Below are positions 36,361 through 45,357 of a stretch of 64,000 bases of DNA, piece by piece (the first letter of the stretch is position 1; the number at the start of each line of letters is the position of its first letter). The notes under the pieces are model-generated. The model was not told the origin of the DNA. It saw only the letters and a list, made by a program, of their open reading frames with translations, and did no database searches. The DNA is from Caballeronia sp. Lep1P3 (GTDB lineage: Bacteria > Pseudomonadota > Gammaproteobacteria > Burkholderiales > Burkholderiaceae). The DNA lies in contig NZ_CP084268.1 in NCBI RefSeq assembly GCF_022879595.1, positions 310,001 to 374,000 on the forward strand, written 5' to 3'. Made by a program: the position numbers and the translations under genes.

Positions 36361-37806
36361 ATGACCGCAGGAACGTATCAGAACACGCGTCTTTACATCA
36401 ACGGCGAGTGGTGCGACGCGCAGAACGGCGCCGCGCTCGACGTCCTTAATCCGGCCACAGGCGAGAAGATCGGCACGGTCGCGCGGGCCAGCATCGCCGA
36501 TCTGGATCGCGCCGTGGCCGCCGCGCAAGCGGGCTTCGCTACGTGGCGCCGCACGAGCGCGCTCGAACGCGCCTCGCTGATGCGCAAGGCCGCCGCGCTC
36601 GTGCGCGAACGCGCCGACAGCATCGCGCGCCTGATGACGCAGGAGCAGGGCAAGCCGCTCGCGGAAGCGCGCATCGAGGTGAATTCGGCGGCGGACATCA
36701 TCGAATGGTTCGCGGACGAAGGGCGCCGCGTGTACGGCCGCATCGTGCCGCCGCGCAATGTGAACGCGCAGCAGACGGTCGTGAAGGAGCCGGTCGGCCC
36801 GGTCGCCGCGTTCACGCCGTGGAACTTCCCGGTCAATCAGGTCGTGCGCAAGCTCTGCGCCGCGCTGACGACGGGCTGCTCGTTCGTCGTGAAAGCGCCG
36901 GAAGAGACGCCCGCATCGCCCGCCGAACTGATCCGCGCATTCGCCGACGCAGGCGTGCCGAACGGCGTGCTCGGCCTCGTGTTCGGCGATCCGCCCGAAA
37001 TCTCGAAGTACCTGATCTCGCATCCGGTCATCCGCAAGGTGACGTTCACGGGATCGACGGCGGTGGGCAAGCAACTCGCCGCGCTCGCCGGCCAGCACAT
37101 GAAGCGCGCGACGATGGAACTGGGCGGTCATGCGCCGGTGATCGTCGCGGAAGACGCGGACGTGGAACTCGCGGTGAAGGCATCGGGCGCGGCGAAGTTT
37201 CGCAACGCGGGTCAGGTCTGCATCTCGCCGACACGCTTTCTCGTGCACAACAGCCTGCGCGACGACTTCGCGAGGGCGCTCGTGAAGCATGCGGAGAGCC
37301 TGTCCGTGGGCGACGGCCTCGCCGAAGGCACCACGCTCGGGCCGCTCGCGAACGCGCGCCGCATCAGCGCGATGACGAACGTCGTCGAAGATGCGCGCAA
37401 GGCGGGCGCGACGATCGCGACGGGCGGCGAGCGCATCGGCGCGGCGGGCAACTTCTTCGCGCCGACGGTGCTCACCGACGTGCCGCTCGAAGCCGACGTG
37501 TTCAACAACGAGCCGTTCGGCCCGATCGCGGCGATTCGCGGCTTCGATTCGCTAGAAGACGCGATTGCCGAAGCGAACCGCCTGCCGTATGGTCTTGCCG
37601 GCTACGCGTTCACGCGCTCGTTCAGGAACGTGCATCTGCTCACGAACCAGCTCGAAGTCGGCATGCTGTGGATCAACCAGCCCGCGACGCCGTGGCCGGA
37701 AATGCCGTTCGGCGGCGTGAAGGATTCGGGCTATGGCTCCGAAGGCGGACCGGAGGCGCTGGAGCCGTATCTCGTGACGAAGTCGGTCACGGTGATGGCG
37801 GTTTAA
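36361..37806 (+). CDS. NAD(P)-dependent succinate-semialdehyde-type dehydrogenase
   Basis: A 481-residue aldehyde dehydrogenase of the GabD/SSADH group. Catalytic Cys287 ([12 protein letters not shown]) and Glu253 ([11 protein letters not shown]) are present, with [10 protein letters not shown] and FTGSTAVGK shaping the cofactor site. Length and [10 protein letters not shown] match SSADH, but related 2-ketoglutarate or glutarate semialdehyde dehydrogenases cannot be separated by eye. AAGAGGTGCTCA sets the start. A strong terminator follows. Confidence 0.9.
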   Translation: MTAGTYQNTRLYINGEWCDAQNGAALDVLNPATGEKIGTVARASIADLDRAVAAAQAGFATWRRTSALERASLMRKAAALVRERADSIARLMTQEQGKPLAEARIEVNSAADIIEWFADEGRRVYGRIVPPRNVNAQQTVVKEPVGPVAAFTPWNFPVNQVVRKLCAALTTGCSFVVKAPEETPASPAELIRAFADAGVPNGVLGLVFGDPPEISKYLISHPVIRKVTFTGSTAVGKQLAALAGQHMKRATMELGGHAPVIVAEDADVELAVKASGAAKFRNAGQVCISPTRFLVHNSLRDDFARALVKHAESLSVGDGLAEGTTLGPLANARRISAMTNVVEDARKAGATIATGGERIGAAGNFFAPTVLTDVPLEADVFNNEPFGPIAAIRGFDSLEDAIAEANRLPYGLAGYAFTRSFRNVHLLTNQLEVGMLWINQPATPWPEMPFGGVKDSGYGSEGGPEALEPYLVTKSVTVMAV

Positions 37807-37830
37807 ACCGTTTGTCTGTGATTTGAAGCA

Positions 37831-37858
37831 AGCGGCCCGAAAGGGCCGCTTCGCTTTT
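37831..37858 (+). terminator. Intrinsic terminator after the semialdehyde dehydrogenase
   Basis: AGCGGCCC-GAAA-GGGCCGCT (8-bp stem, GNRA-type loop) followed by TCGCTTTT. It separates this operon from the convergent lipid gene. Confidence 0.85.
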
Positions 37859-37884
37859 GCGGCTAGTAAAACCGCTAGGCTGCG

Positions 37885-38811
37885 TCAGACATACGCATAG
37901 CGCACCAGATGGAAGAAGACCGGCGCGGCAAAGCAAATGGAATCGACTCGATCCAGTATGCCCCCGTGTCCGGCGATCATCGAACCCCAGTCCTTCGCGC
38001 CCAGCGAGCGCTTCACCGCCGACAACACCAGTCCTCCGACGAATCCCGCCAGCACGATCGCGAGCGACATGAACAACGCCGGGACAAACCCGAACGGCGT
38101 CACGCGATAGAGCGCCGCGCCGCATAACGTCGCCAGCAATCCGCCGCCGACGAATCCTTCCACCGTCTTCGATGGCGACAACACCGGCGCGATCTTGCGT
38201 CGCCCGAAGAGCTTGCCGACGACATACTGCAACACGTCGCTCAACTGTACGACGAGCAGGAGGTAGAACAGCAGCAGCGCGTTTTGCCCGCGATAGCCGG
38301 GGATATCGAGCGTCAGCAGCGCGGGCGCGTGACTCAGCCCGTAGACGCACACCATCAACGCCCAGTTGATGCGTGCGTTGCGGCTCAGAAATTCGCGCGT
38401 GTCCTGCGTCAACGCCGATACGAGCGACATCGCGAAAAACAGATGCACCGGCACGAAGATGGAATACATGCCGTACCAGTCGATTGCGAGCAGCACGTAT
38501 TGCACCGGCACCGCGATAAAGAATGCGACGAAGAGCGTCGTGTGATCGCTCGGCGTGGTCGGCGTGAGCGTGACGAACTCGCGCAACGCGAGATAGGACA
38601 GCATCGCGAACGCGATGTACGTGGCCTTTTCGCCGAGGCCGATGGCGACCACCATCACGGCGATCATGCCCCACCACGCCCGGATGCGGTCATTGAGGTT
38701 GACGACGGTCGCGTTATTGCCGCCCGAACGTGCGCCGAGCACGGCACCGACGATCGTCGCGAGCGTGAGTACGGCGAGCACGCCCGCCACCAGATTCCAA
38801 AATGTGTTCAT
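37885..38811 (-). CDS. CdsA-like phosphatidate cytidylyltransferase (YnbB type)
   Basis: A 308-residue polytopic membrane protein of the phosphatidate cytidylyltransferase family, with the CTP-transferase signature SPSKTVEGFVGGGL near residue 200, KDWGSMIAGHGGILDRVDS near 275, and about eight helices. It would make CDP-diacylglycerol. Its long N-terminal membrane part and pairing with a YnbA-like CDP-alcohol phosphatidyltransferase and a PlsC-like acyltransferase match the E. coli ynbAB arrangement rather than housekeeping CdsA. It starts 12 bp after the acyltransferase gene. Confidence 0.88.
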   Translation of the reverse strand: MNTFWNLVAGVLAVLTLATIVGAVLGARSGGNNATVVNLNDRIRAWWGMIAVMVVAIGLGEKATYIAFAMLSYLALREFVTLTPTTPSDHTTLFVAFFIAVPVQYVLLAIDWYGMYSIFVPVHLFFAMSLVSALTQDTREFLSRNARINWALMVCVYGLSHAPALLTLDIPGYRGQNALLLFYLLLVVQLSDVLQYVVGKLFGRRKIAPVLSPSKTVEGFVGGGLLATLCGAALYRVTPFGFVPALFMSLAIVLAGFVGGLVLSAVKRSLGAKDWGSMIAGHGGILDRVDSICFAAPVFFHLVRYAYV

Positions 38812-38822
38812 CGTTCTAATAG

Positions 38823-39458
38823 TTAGTGGGACGAAGTATTGGATCGCGGGGCGAGCGCGATGACCGCATCGCGCATGCGAGCGAGAAACGACGCCTTGTC
38901 TTCGTTCTCGCGACGCGACTGGCTCACACCGAAGTGCACCTTGCAGATGAGCGGTATCGGCCAGAGCGCGCCCTTGGGCATGATTCGCTGGAGATTCTCC
39001 AGATACACCGGCATCAGTTCGACCTGCGCGAACTCGCTCGCAAGATGAAAGAGCCCGCTTTTGAACGCGTGCGGATGCGCATCGGGGCCGCGCGTGCCTT
39101 CGGGATAAATGATGATGGAATGCCCTTGCGCGAGTGCGTCGCGCACCGCATCGAGCGGATCGCTTTCCGTCTCCCGGCGGCGATCGATCATGACGACATT
39201 CAAGAGATTGCGCGCGATGTGGCGCCTGATCGGCCCGCTGTCCCAATAGTCGCGCGCGGCGACGGGCCGCACCGTATCGCGCAGTTGGCGGGGCAGCGCC
39301 GCGAGAATCGCGAGGGTGTCGAGGTGGCTCGCGTGATTCGAGAAGTAAAGCCTTTGCGTTGGAGGCGGCGCTTCGCCCTGCCATACCGGATAAGCGCCAG
39401 CGACAAAGCGCACGAGCGCGAGAAGGAAATCGCGCTGCCAGACATGCCTGAGTTTCAT
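38823..39458 (-). CDS. PlsC-like 1-acylglycerol-3-phosphate acyltransferase
   Basis: A 211-residue acyltransferase with the motif NHASHLDT (His42, Asp47) and the glycerophosphate-binding YPEGTRG near residue 120. One N-terminal hydrophobic segment would anchor it to the inner membrane. It would acylate lysophosphatidate, the substrate step before the CdsA-like enzyme encoded just downstream. A CDP-alcohol phosphatidyltransferase gene diverges from it, so the three form a complete phospholipid-making unit. Confidence 0.86.
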   Translation of the reverse strand: MKLRHVWQRDFLLALVRFVAGAYPVWQGEAPPPTQRLYFSNHASHLDTLAILAALPRQLRDTVRPVAARDYWDSGPIRRHIARNLLNVVMIDRRRETESDPLDAVRDALAQGHSIIIYPEGTRGPDAHPHAFKSGLFHLASEFAQVELMPVYLENLQRIMPKGALWPIPLICKVHFGVSQSRRENEDKASFLARMRDAVIALAPRSNTSSH

Positions 39459-39657
39459 CGATTCAGTTCGATCCGTTTTGAAGAGGCCGTATTCCTTTCA
39501 TATCCGCGCGTCGAAGGCAATGTCTTGCGACGAGATTTGCCAGATATGGTCGATGCTGTGACAAACATGCGCGTCGAATTGTCTTGGCATTCCTTAACGT
39601 TGACGTATGCGTGCCGGGCCGCGATAGTAGCGCATTTTCGTTTCCGGAACGCATCCA

Positions 39658-40275
39658 ATGAGCCTTTACGCACTCAAGCCACGCTTTCAAAACCTGTTGC
39701 GGCCGCTGACCGGTTGGCTCGCGCGGCATGGCGTGACAGCCAATCAGGTGACCGTGGCCGCCGCCTGCGGCTCCATCGCAACAGGCGCGCTCGCCGCGCT
39801 CGGCTCTCCCAATCGCTCGCTCTTTCTATTGATCCCGGTGTGGCTATTCGTCCGCATGGCGCTCAATGCGATCGACGGCATGCTCGCGCGCGAGCACGCA
39901 CAAAAAAGCACGCTGGGCGCTTACTTGAATGAGCTTGGCGATGTGGTCTCGGACGTGGCGCTGACGTTGCCGTTTCTCGTCGTGTCGTCGTTGCCTTCGG
40001 CGCTTGTGTGGGCATTCGCGCTGATGGCCGTGATCGTCGAATGCGCGGGACTCATTGGCCCGCTCGCGGGCGCGAGCCGCCGCTACGACGGACCGCTCGG
40101 CAAGAGCGACCGGGCGCTGATGCTGGGCGCCTTCGCGCTGTGGCTCGGCGCGGGCGGGACGTTCGGTGCGGGCGCGTGGCTGTGGGCGGCGCTGATCGCA
40201 CTCTCCGCGATAACCGCGATCCGGCGCGTGCGCGCGGGTATCGCTCAGGCGGGCACCGCGGGCATCGAACGCTAG
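39658..40275 (+). CDS. CDP-alcohol phosphatidyltransferase family protein (YnbA type)
   Basis: A 205-residue integral membrane protein. The family motif Dx2DGx2ARx8Gx3Dx3D is present as N70-AI-DG-ML-AR-x8-G87-x3-N91-x3-D95, so the first and third Asp are Asn. From memory E. coli YnbA has the same Asn positions (NALDGMLARE...LNEVGD), which would make this a YnbA-type protein and not a degenerate PgsA or Pss. It would link CDP-diacylglycerol to an unknown alcohol. Divergent from the PlsC/CdsA-like pair; its stop overlaps the convergent GT2 stop (CTAG). Confidence 0.85.
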   Translation: MSLYALKPRFQNLLRPLTGWLARHGVTANQVTVAAACGSIATGALAALGSPNRSLFLLIPVWLFVRMALNAIDGMLAREHAQKSTLGAYLNELGDVVSDVALTLPFLVVSSLPSALVWAFALMAVIVECAGLIGPLAGASRRYDGPLGKSDRALMLGAFALWLGAGGTFGAGAWLWAALIALSAITAIRRVRAGIAQAGTAGIER

Positions 40276-41246
40276 TTGAACCGCCGCACGAACCGATAAA
40301 AAATGCGCGGATGAATCTTGAGGAGACACATGGCGACCGACAACCTCGGCCGCCTGTCCGCATACATCTTGCCGATATGCGTGAAGCGCAGCTTGCTCGA
40401 CACGCTGTCGAGGATCGGCACGGCGGTCGCGTAGTCGGGCGCCTGACGCGCCGCTTCGAACGCGATCGTCCGGTACGCATAGACGTATTTGAGCCGGAAG
40501 AAGAGCTTGCTGTAGTTGTCGATGGGCAGCGCGTGCGTGTCGCGCTCGACGCGATCCATGATCTCGAACAGATCCACGATGCGCGGATTGAAGCGCACCG
40601 AAAGGCCGTTCTCGCGCTTCACGTAGAAGTAGAGCGCGTCGGGGATCATGCGCACGACGCGCGCACGCGACAGCGCCTGCACGCACACGGCAATGTCCTC
40701 GTAGATGAGTCCGCTCGGATGATCCACCGATGCAAAAAGCTCGCGCCTGAAGAGCTTGTTCCAGCAATACGCCTGCATCGTGAGATCGAAGATGTGCGTT
40801 ACCGCCTGGAGGCCCGTCATCACCGCGTCGTGCGTCAGCACGCGGTACACCTCGCGGCCCTGCGGATCGATGCACGTCGCGCCGAAAATCACGACATCCG
40901 CGTTGTGCTGATCGGCTTCGCGGCACACCACGTCGAGCAGATTCGGCGCGACGAAGTCGTCGCTATCGACGCACAGCACATAGTCGCCGCGCGCGTGGCT
41001 CACCGCGATGCGGCGCGTCTCCGCAATGCCCACGTTCTTCTCGTTTCGCACGAGTTTCCAGGCGATCGCGTCCTGCGCGGCGAGCAGCGAGCGCGCGATT
41101 TCGCCCGAATCGTCGGGGCTGCAGTCGTCGATTGCGACGATCTCAAAGTCGGTGCGCGTCTGCGCGAGTATCGAGCGCAGGCAGTCGGCAATGAACGCTT
41201 CGACCTTGTAGAGCGGCAGGAGAATGCTGACTTTCGGCGTGGGCAT
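40272..41246 (-). CDS. Family 2 glycosyltransferase
   Basis: A 324-residue GT-A fold glycosyltransferase. KVSILLPLYKVEAFIADCLRSILAQT opens the domain, IVAIDDCSPDDSGEIA and the metal-binding CVDSDDFVAPN (DxD) follow. The C-terminal ~120 residues are typical of capsule or LPS-decorating members. The ATG at 41246 has GGAGAG 5 bases upstream; the longer frame lacks family sequence. It shares its last four bases with the YnbA-type gene on the other strand. A role in sugar decoration of the nearby lipid product is possible but unproven. Confidence 0.87.
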   Translation of the reverse strand: MPTPKVSILLPLYKVEAFIADCLRSILAQTRTDFEIVAIDDCSPDDSGEIARSLLAAQDAIAWKLVRNEKNVGIAETRRIAVSHARGDYVLCVDSDDFVAPNLLDVVCREADQHNADVVIFGATCIDPQGREVYRVLTHDAVMTGLQAVTHIFDLTMQAYCWNKLFRRELFASVDHPSGLIYEDIAVCVQALSRARVVRMIPDALYFYVKRENGLSVRFNPRIVDLFEIMDRVERDTHALPIDNYSKLFFRLKYVYAYRTIAFEAARQAPDYATAVPILDSVSSKLRFTHIGKMYADRRPRLSVAMCLLKIHPRIFYRFVRRFN

Positions 41247-41538
41247 GCGGACTCTCCAGTGGGGTCGCTGGAACGGCGGGACGATGCTCGCGCGAGCGCT
41301 GGAGCCGCGGCGGGGAATCAGCGCTATGGAAGACGACGCGGGAACGGCTAGAGGCGCTTGACGCCGTGGGGCGGCGGGCGCGCTTTGAACAGTCAATCAG
41401 ATCATCGCGATCCTTCGCGTGCGATGGTGCGGCGGCGCACATACGACGCGCGGCGCTACCTTGGCTCGCACCTTGCTCGCGGGGAGATGGCAGGGCCGCG
41501 ACCTTCCAGCGACCTTTCCACGACCTTCAGGTGCCGCC
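41247..41538. other. Intergenic region
   Basis: Divergent spacer of 292 bp between the GT2 gene and the ThDP-enzyme gene. It must hold both promoters, but I can single out no convincing -35/-10 pair or operator. Confidence 0.4.
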
Positions 41539-43359
41539 ATGTCCGACAGCTTTCCGCCCGATGCACCGCGCTCGCCGCAGCGCCGCTCGATGCTTATCGC
41601 TGCGGCGGCCGGGGGCGTCGGCGCGCTCTCGGCAACGATGGCGTCCGCGAGCGCGTCCGCCGCGCAGCCCGATAACCGCGATCGTCAGCCCGACTTCGAC
41701 GTGACGAGCGACGCGACGACAGCCGATGTCATCGTGGAAACGTTGATGGCGTGGCGCGTCGATCATGTGTTCGGCATGGTCGGCGACGGCATCAACCCGC
41801 TCATCGAGGCATTGCGAAAGCGCCGCGATCGCATTCGCTTCGTCGGCGTGCGCCACGAGGAAGCGGCGGCGTTCATGGCGTCGGGCTGGGCGAAGGCGAC
41901 CGGGCGGCTCGGCGTGTGCATCGCGACGACTGGCCCCGGCGCGGTCCATCTGATGAACGGCCTTTACGACGCGCATTTCGACGGCGCGCCGGTCCTCGCC
42001 ATTACCGGTCTCACGTTCCACGATCTGCTCGGCACGCGCTTCATGCAGAGCGTCGACACGCGCGCGCTGATGCAGGACGTCGCGCTCTACAACATGACGG
42101 TGACGGGCCCGCGCCACGCGCTGATCGTGACCGATATCGCGTGCCGCAGCGCGCTCGGTTCGCGCGGCGTCGCGCATCTGACCGTGTCGAAGGACGTGCA
42201 GAACGCGAAGATCGCCGACGACCGGCCATCGATGGAAAACCACGGCGTGCGCACGTCGAGCGCGTGGAGCCAGCCCGCGCCCGTGCCTTCGGCGGCGGAT
42301 CTCGCCGCAGCCGCCGATGTCGTCAACGCCGGCAAGCGCGTGGCGATTCTCGCGGGACAGGGCGCGCTCGGCGCGCGGCCCGAACTGGAGCAACTGGCGC
42401 AGCGCCTCAACGCGCCCGTCGCGAAGGCGCTCCTCGGCCGCGCCGCGTTGCCCGACGATTCGCCGTATTCGACCGGCGGCATCGGCCATCTCGGCACGGT
42501 GCCGTCGGACGAGGCGATGCATCGGTGCGACACGGTGCTCATCATCGGATCGACGATGCCGTGGATCGATTCGTATCCGAAGCCGGGCACGGCGCGCGGC
42601 GTGCAGATCGACATGAAGCCGGAGCGGATCGGGCTGCGTTATCCGGTGGAAGCGGGGCTTGTCGGCGACACCGCCGCGACCCTGCGCGCGCTCATGCCGA
42701 TGCTGCGCCCGAAGGACGACGCGTTCCTGCGCGACATCCAGCAGAGCGTCGCGCGATGGAACGCGCTGCTCGAGCGCGTCGCCGCGACCGAACGCACGCC
42801 GCTGCGTCCGCAAAGCGCGATACGCGCGATCAGCGACGCGCTCGATCCCGATGCCATCGTGTGTCTCGATTGCGGCGCGAACACGCATTTCGCGGCGCGT
42901 TTTCTGACGCTACGAAGCGGCCAGCAACTCGTCGCCACCGGCATGCTCGCGACGATGGCGCCGGGCTTGCCGTTCGCGATCGCGGCGCAGTTGGCGAACC
43001 CTGGGCGGCAAGTCGTCGCGATCGTGGGCGACGGCGGCTTCGCGATGCTGATGGCGGAGATGTCCACCGCGGTGATGAACGGCCTGCCGATCAAGGTGAT
43101 CGTGCTGCGCAACGACCGGCTCGCGGAAGTGATGTTCGAACAGAAGGAGTTGGGCAACCCCGTTTATGGGTGCGAGATCGGCGGCATCGACTATGCGCAG
43201 TTCGCGGGCGCATGCGGCGCGGACGGCTTTCGTTGCGCGAGTCCGGGGGAATTGAAGGGGTCGATCGACGCGACGCTGCGCTCGAAGCGCGCCGCGTTGC
43301 TGGAAGTGCGGGTCGATCCCGACGAGCGTGTGACCATGCCGCATGAGTTGAAGGCTTGA
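41539..43359 (+). CDS. Thiamine-diphosphate enzyme (pyruvate oxidase/acetolactate synthase-like) with Tat-like signal
   Basis: A 606-residue ThDP enzyme with the usual PYR, central and PP domains. The catalytic Glu of the PYR domain is in VRHEEAAAFMASG (107-108). The diphosphate/Mg motif begins IVGDGGFAMLMAEM and ends RND near residue 525. PoxB-like pyruvate oxidases match best. The N terminus is unusual: RSPQRRSMLIAAAAGGVGALSATMASASASAA carries a twin-arginine pair (15-16) and a hydrophobic stretch, as for Tat export. Substrate is not certain; a cofactor-loaded enzyme would need Tat to leave the cytoplasm. Confidence 0.85.
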   Translation: MSDSFPPDAPRSPQRRSMLIAAAAGGVGALSATMASASASAAQPDNRDRQPDFDVTSDATTADVIVETLMAWRVDHVFGMVGDGINPLIEALRKRRDRIRFVGVRHEEAAAFMASGWAKATGRLGVCIATTGPGAVHLMNGLYDAHFDGAPVLAITGLTFHDLLGTRFMQSVDTRALMQDVALYNMTVTGPRHALIVTDIACRSALGSRGVAHLTVSKDVQNAKIADDRPSMENHGVRTSSAWSQPAPVPSAADLAAAADVVNAGKRVAILAGQGALGARPELEQLAQRLNAPVAKALLGRAALPDDSPYSTGGIGHLGTVPSDEAMHRCDTVLIIGSTMPWIDSYPKPGTARGVQIDMKPERIGLRYPVEAGLVGDTAATLRALMPMLRPKDDAFLRDIQQSVARWNALLERVAATERTPLRPQSAIRAISDALDPDAIVCLDCGANTHFAARFLTLRSGQQLVATGMLATMAPGLPFAIAAQLANPGRQVVAIVGDGGFAMLMAEMSTAVMNGLPIKVIVLRNDRLAEVMFEQKELGNPVYGCEIGGIDYAQFAGACGADGFRCASPGELKGSIDATLRSKRAALLEVRVDPDERVTMPHELKA

Positions 43360-43372
43360 TGGGGCATGGCAG

Positions 43373-43597
43373 TCAACTGACGAATACCACCTGCTCCTCC
43401 TGCCCGTCTTCCTGACGAAACCAGCGAATACGGTCCGCGCGCACGTCGAGCAGCACTTGCTCGATCCCGGCGATCGGCATGCCGTCCTTGCGGCAACCGT
43501 CGACGGCCGGCACCGAACGGGGCATCCGCGCGACGTCTCGCTTGATCTCCATGAGACGCTTGATCGCGCCTTGTCTTGATGTGAAATATCGCGTCAT
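43373..43597 (-). CDS. Small hypothetical protein
   Basis: A 74-residue frame ending IRWFRQEDGQEEQVVFVS, with a plausible alpha/beta composition and no family I recognise. It lies 13 bp from the convergent ThDP-enzyme stop and diverges from the DUF1016 nuclease gene. No strong ribosome binding site precedes the ATG; an internal ATG at 43552 (MEIKRDVARMP) is an alternative start. Confidence 0.45.
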   Translation of the reverse strand: MTRYFTSRQGAIKRLMEIKRDVARMPRSVPAVDGCRKDGMPIAGIEQVLLDVRADRIRWFRQEDGQEEQVVFVS

Positions 43598-43738
43598 TGA
43601 ACGAGCCAGGCTCTTTGCCAGCAGGAAGGGGCAGAGTAGCTGGAATCGTCAGACTAATATGTGCGGTAAAAGACGAAAGCGCCCATGCGACACTCCTCGA
43701 GAAGCGACGCGCGGCGCCCGCACGATGAAAGGACAGCG

Positions 43739-44881
43739 ATGAACGACGTGATTCTCCCCGAAGGCGACTACAGCGCGGCGCTCGGCGACGTGCTCGCGCT
43801 CGTCGAGCAGGGCCGGCAGGCGGCGGCGCGCAGCGTCAATGCGCTGATGACGGCCACTTACTGGCGCATCGGGCATCGCATCGTCGAGTTCGAGCAGGGC
43901 GGCGCGGGCCGCGCGGCATACGGGCAGGCGCTGCTGCAGCGGCTTTCGGCGGATTTGACGACGCGCGTCGGCCGGGGCTTCGGCGTCGATAATCTGGAGC
44001 TGATGCGGCTCTTCTATCAGGCGTATCCGGCGGTGGAAATATCCGAATCGCCGATTCGGAATTCGGCGGCATCCGCATCGAAGCGAAAATCCGAACCGGC
44101 GATTCGGAATTCACCGCTCGCGCAACTCGCCGAGCGCTTCCCGCTTTCGTGGACACACTACGTCCACTTGATGCGACGCACACGCTCCGACGACGAACGG
44201 CGCTTCTACGAAACCGAAGCGCTGCGCGGCGGCTGGAGCGTGCGGCAACTCGACAGGCAGATCGGCAGCCAGTTCTACACGCGCACGCTGATGTCCCGCG
44301 ACAAGCGCGCAATGCTGGAGAAGGGCGGGCTCGCGCTGCCCGGCGACACCGTGACGCCCGAGGAAGCGATCAAGGACCCCTACGTGCTGGAGTTCCTCGA
44401 CCTCAAGGACGAATACTCGGAGAGCCAGCTCGAAGACGCGCTCATTCACCGGCTCGAAGACTTTCTGCTGGAACTGGGCGGCGACTTCGCGTTCGTCGGA
44501 CGACAGCGGCGCATGCGCATCGGCGATAGCTGGTATCGCGTGGATCTGCTGTTCTTTCATCGGCGGCTGCGCTGTCTCGTCATCATCGATCTCAAGCTCA
44601 CCGAACTCAATCACGCCGATGTCGGGCAGATGCACATGTACTGCAATTACGCGAAAGAGCACTGGATGGTGCCCGGCGAGAACCCGCCCGTGGGCCTGAT
44701 TCTTTGCGCGCGAACCAACGCGGCGGTTGCGAAGTACGCGCTCGACGGCCTGCCCAACAAGGTCCTTGCAGCCGAGTATCACATGATGCTGCCCGATGAA
44801 GCGCTGCTCGCCGAAGAGGTCGCGAAAGTGCGCAGAGCGTGGGAAGCCAGGCGCATCGCCACGGGGGAAGATGAGGCTTAG
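43739..44881 (+). CDS. DUF1016 (YhcG-type) PDDEXK nuclease-domain protein
   Basis: A 380-residue protein. The N-terminal DUF1016 domain (about 10-180) starts with LVEQGRQAAARSVNALMTATYWRIGHRIVEFEQGG. The C-terminal PDDEXK-type nuclease core has IGDSWYRVDLLFFHRRLRCLVIIDLKL, giving Asp and Asp-x-Lys active-site residues. Such proteins are found as solitary genes and in defence or restriction loci; no methylase or toxin partner is adjacent here. Residues 100-124 contain a duplicated SE(S/P)xIRNS element. AAAGGACAGCG precedes the ATG. Confidence 0.85.
   Translation: MNDVILPEGDYSAALGDVLALVEQGRQAAARSVNALMTATYWRIGHRIVEFEQGGAGRAAYGQALLQRLSADLTTRVGRGFGVDNLELMRLFYQAYPAVEISESPIRNSAASASKRKSEPAIRNSPLAQLAERFPLSWTHYVHLMRRTRSDDERRFYETEALRGGWSVRQLDRQIGSQFYTRTLMSRDKRAMLEKGGLALPGDTVTPEEAIKDPYVLEFLDLKDEYSESQLEDALIHRLEDFLLELGGDFAFVGRQRRMRIGDSWYRVDLLFFHRRLRCLVIIDLKLTELNHADVGQMHMYCNYAKEHWMVPGENPPVGLILCARTNAAVAKYALDGLPNKVLAAEYHMMLPDEALLAEEVAKVRRAWEARRIATGEDEA
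44041..44112 (+). repeat. Internal duplication in the DUF1016 gene
   Basis: Two 24-bp copies (44041-44064 and 44089-44112) with two mismatches, 48 bp apart, keep the reading frame. Each is itself a near-palindrome (TCCGAATC-GCC-GATTCGGA in the first). They form a linker insertion between the two domains. Confidence 0.8.
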
Positions 44882-44957
44882 CCTCGCCGCTCCTGGCACG
44901 GTCGTTTGCTGGACGAAGGTTCCGCGGAGTTCTCGCATGTGCAGTTTGCTGTTCAAT

Positions 44958-45204
44958 GGTGCTTATTTTCGTGTCGGTCTATTGGCGTTGCCCCTTCCCG
45001 GGGCGGGGGTCACTTTTTCTTTGCTTGGGACCAGAGTAAGGCGCTAAAGCGCCAACTCTGGTCGACACGAAGAAAGCAGCTTTTTAGCCCGCAGCATCTA
45101 GCGTGTGGGCAGCTTGCGAATGGGCATTGGCACTCGGTTAATAGACAGCCTTGAATGACCTTCCACGCCCGCTGAGCGCCACGTCCTGCAAGCCCCTTGG
45201 CTCG
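44958..45204. repeat. Left arm of a ~250-bp imperfect inverted repeat
   Basis: The reverse complement of 45358-45616 with scattered mismatches and a 10-15-bp length difference. Well-conserved blocks include GTCGGTCTATTGGCGTTGCC and the final CAAGCCCCTTGGCTCG. It contains its own 35-nt hairpin (45029-45063): GACCAGAGT and ACTCTGGTC enclosing GGCGCT-AA-AGCGCC. Confidence 0.9.
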
Positions 45205-45357
45205 TTGACACCGAAGGGTTGCAAGGGTAAGCGCGCCCGGTTCGCGCTGTTGTCCACGCAGCAAAGCGAACTGCCGGTGCATGCAAAAGCCAATGCGGTC
45301 CGCTCCAACTAGGACCGAACCGCAGGCGAGAACGCGAAATGGGGGAGCTGGTTTTGA

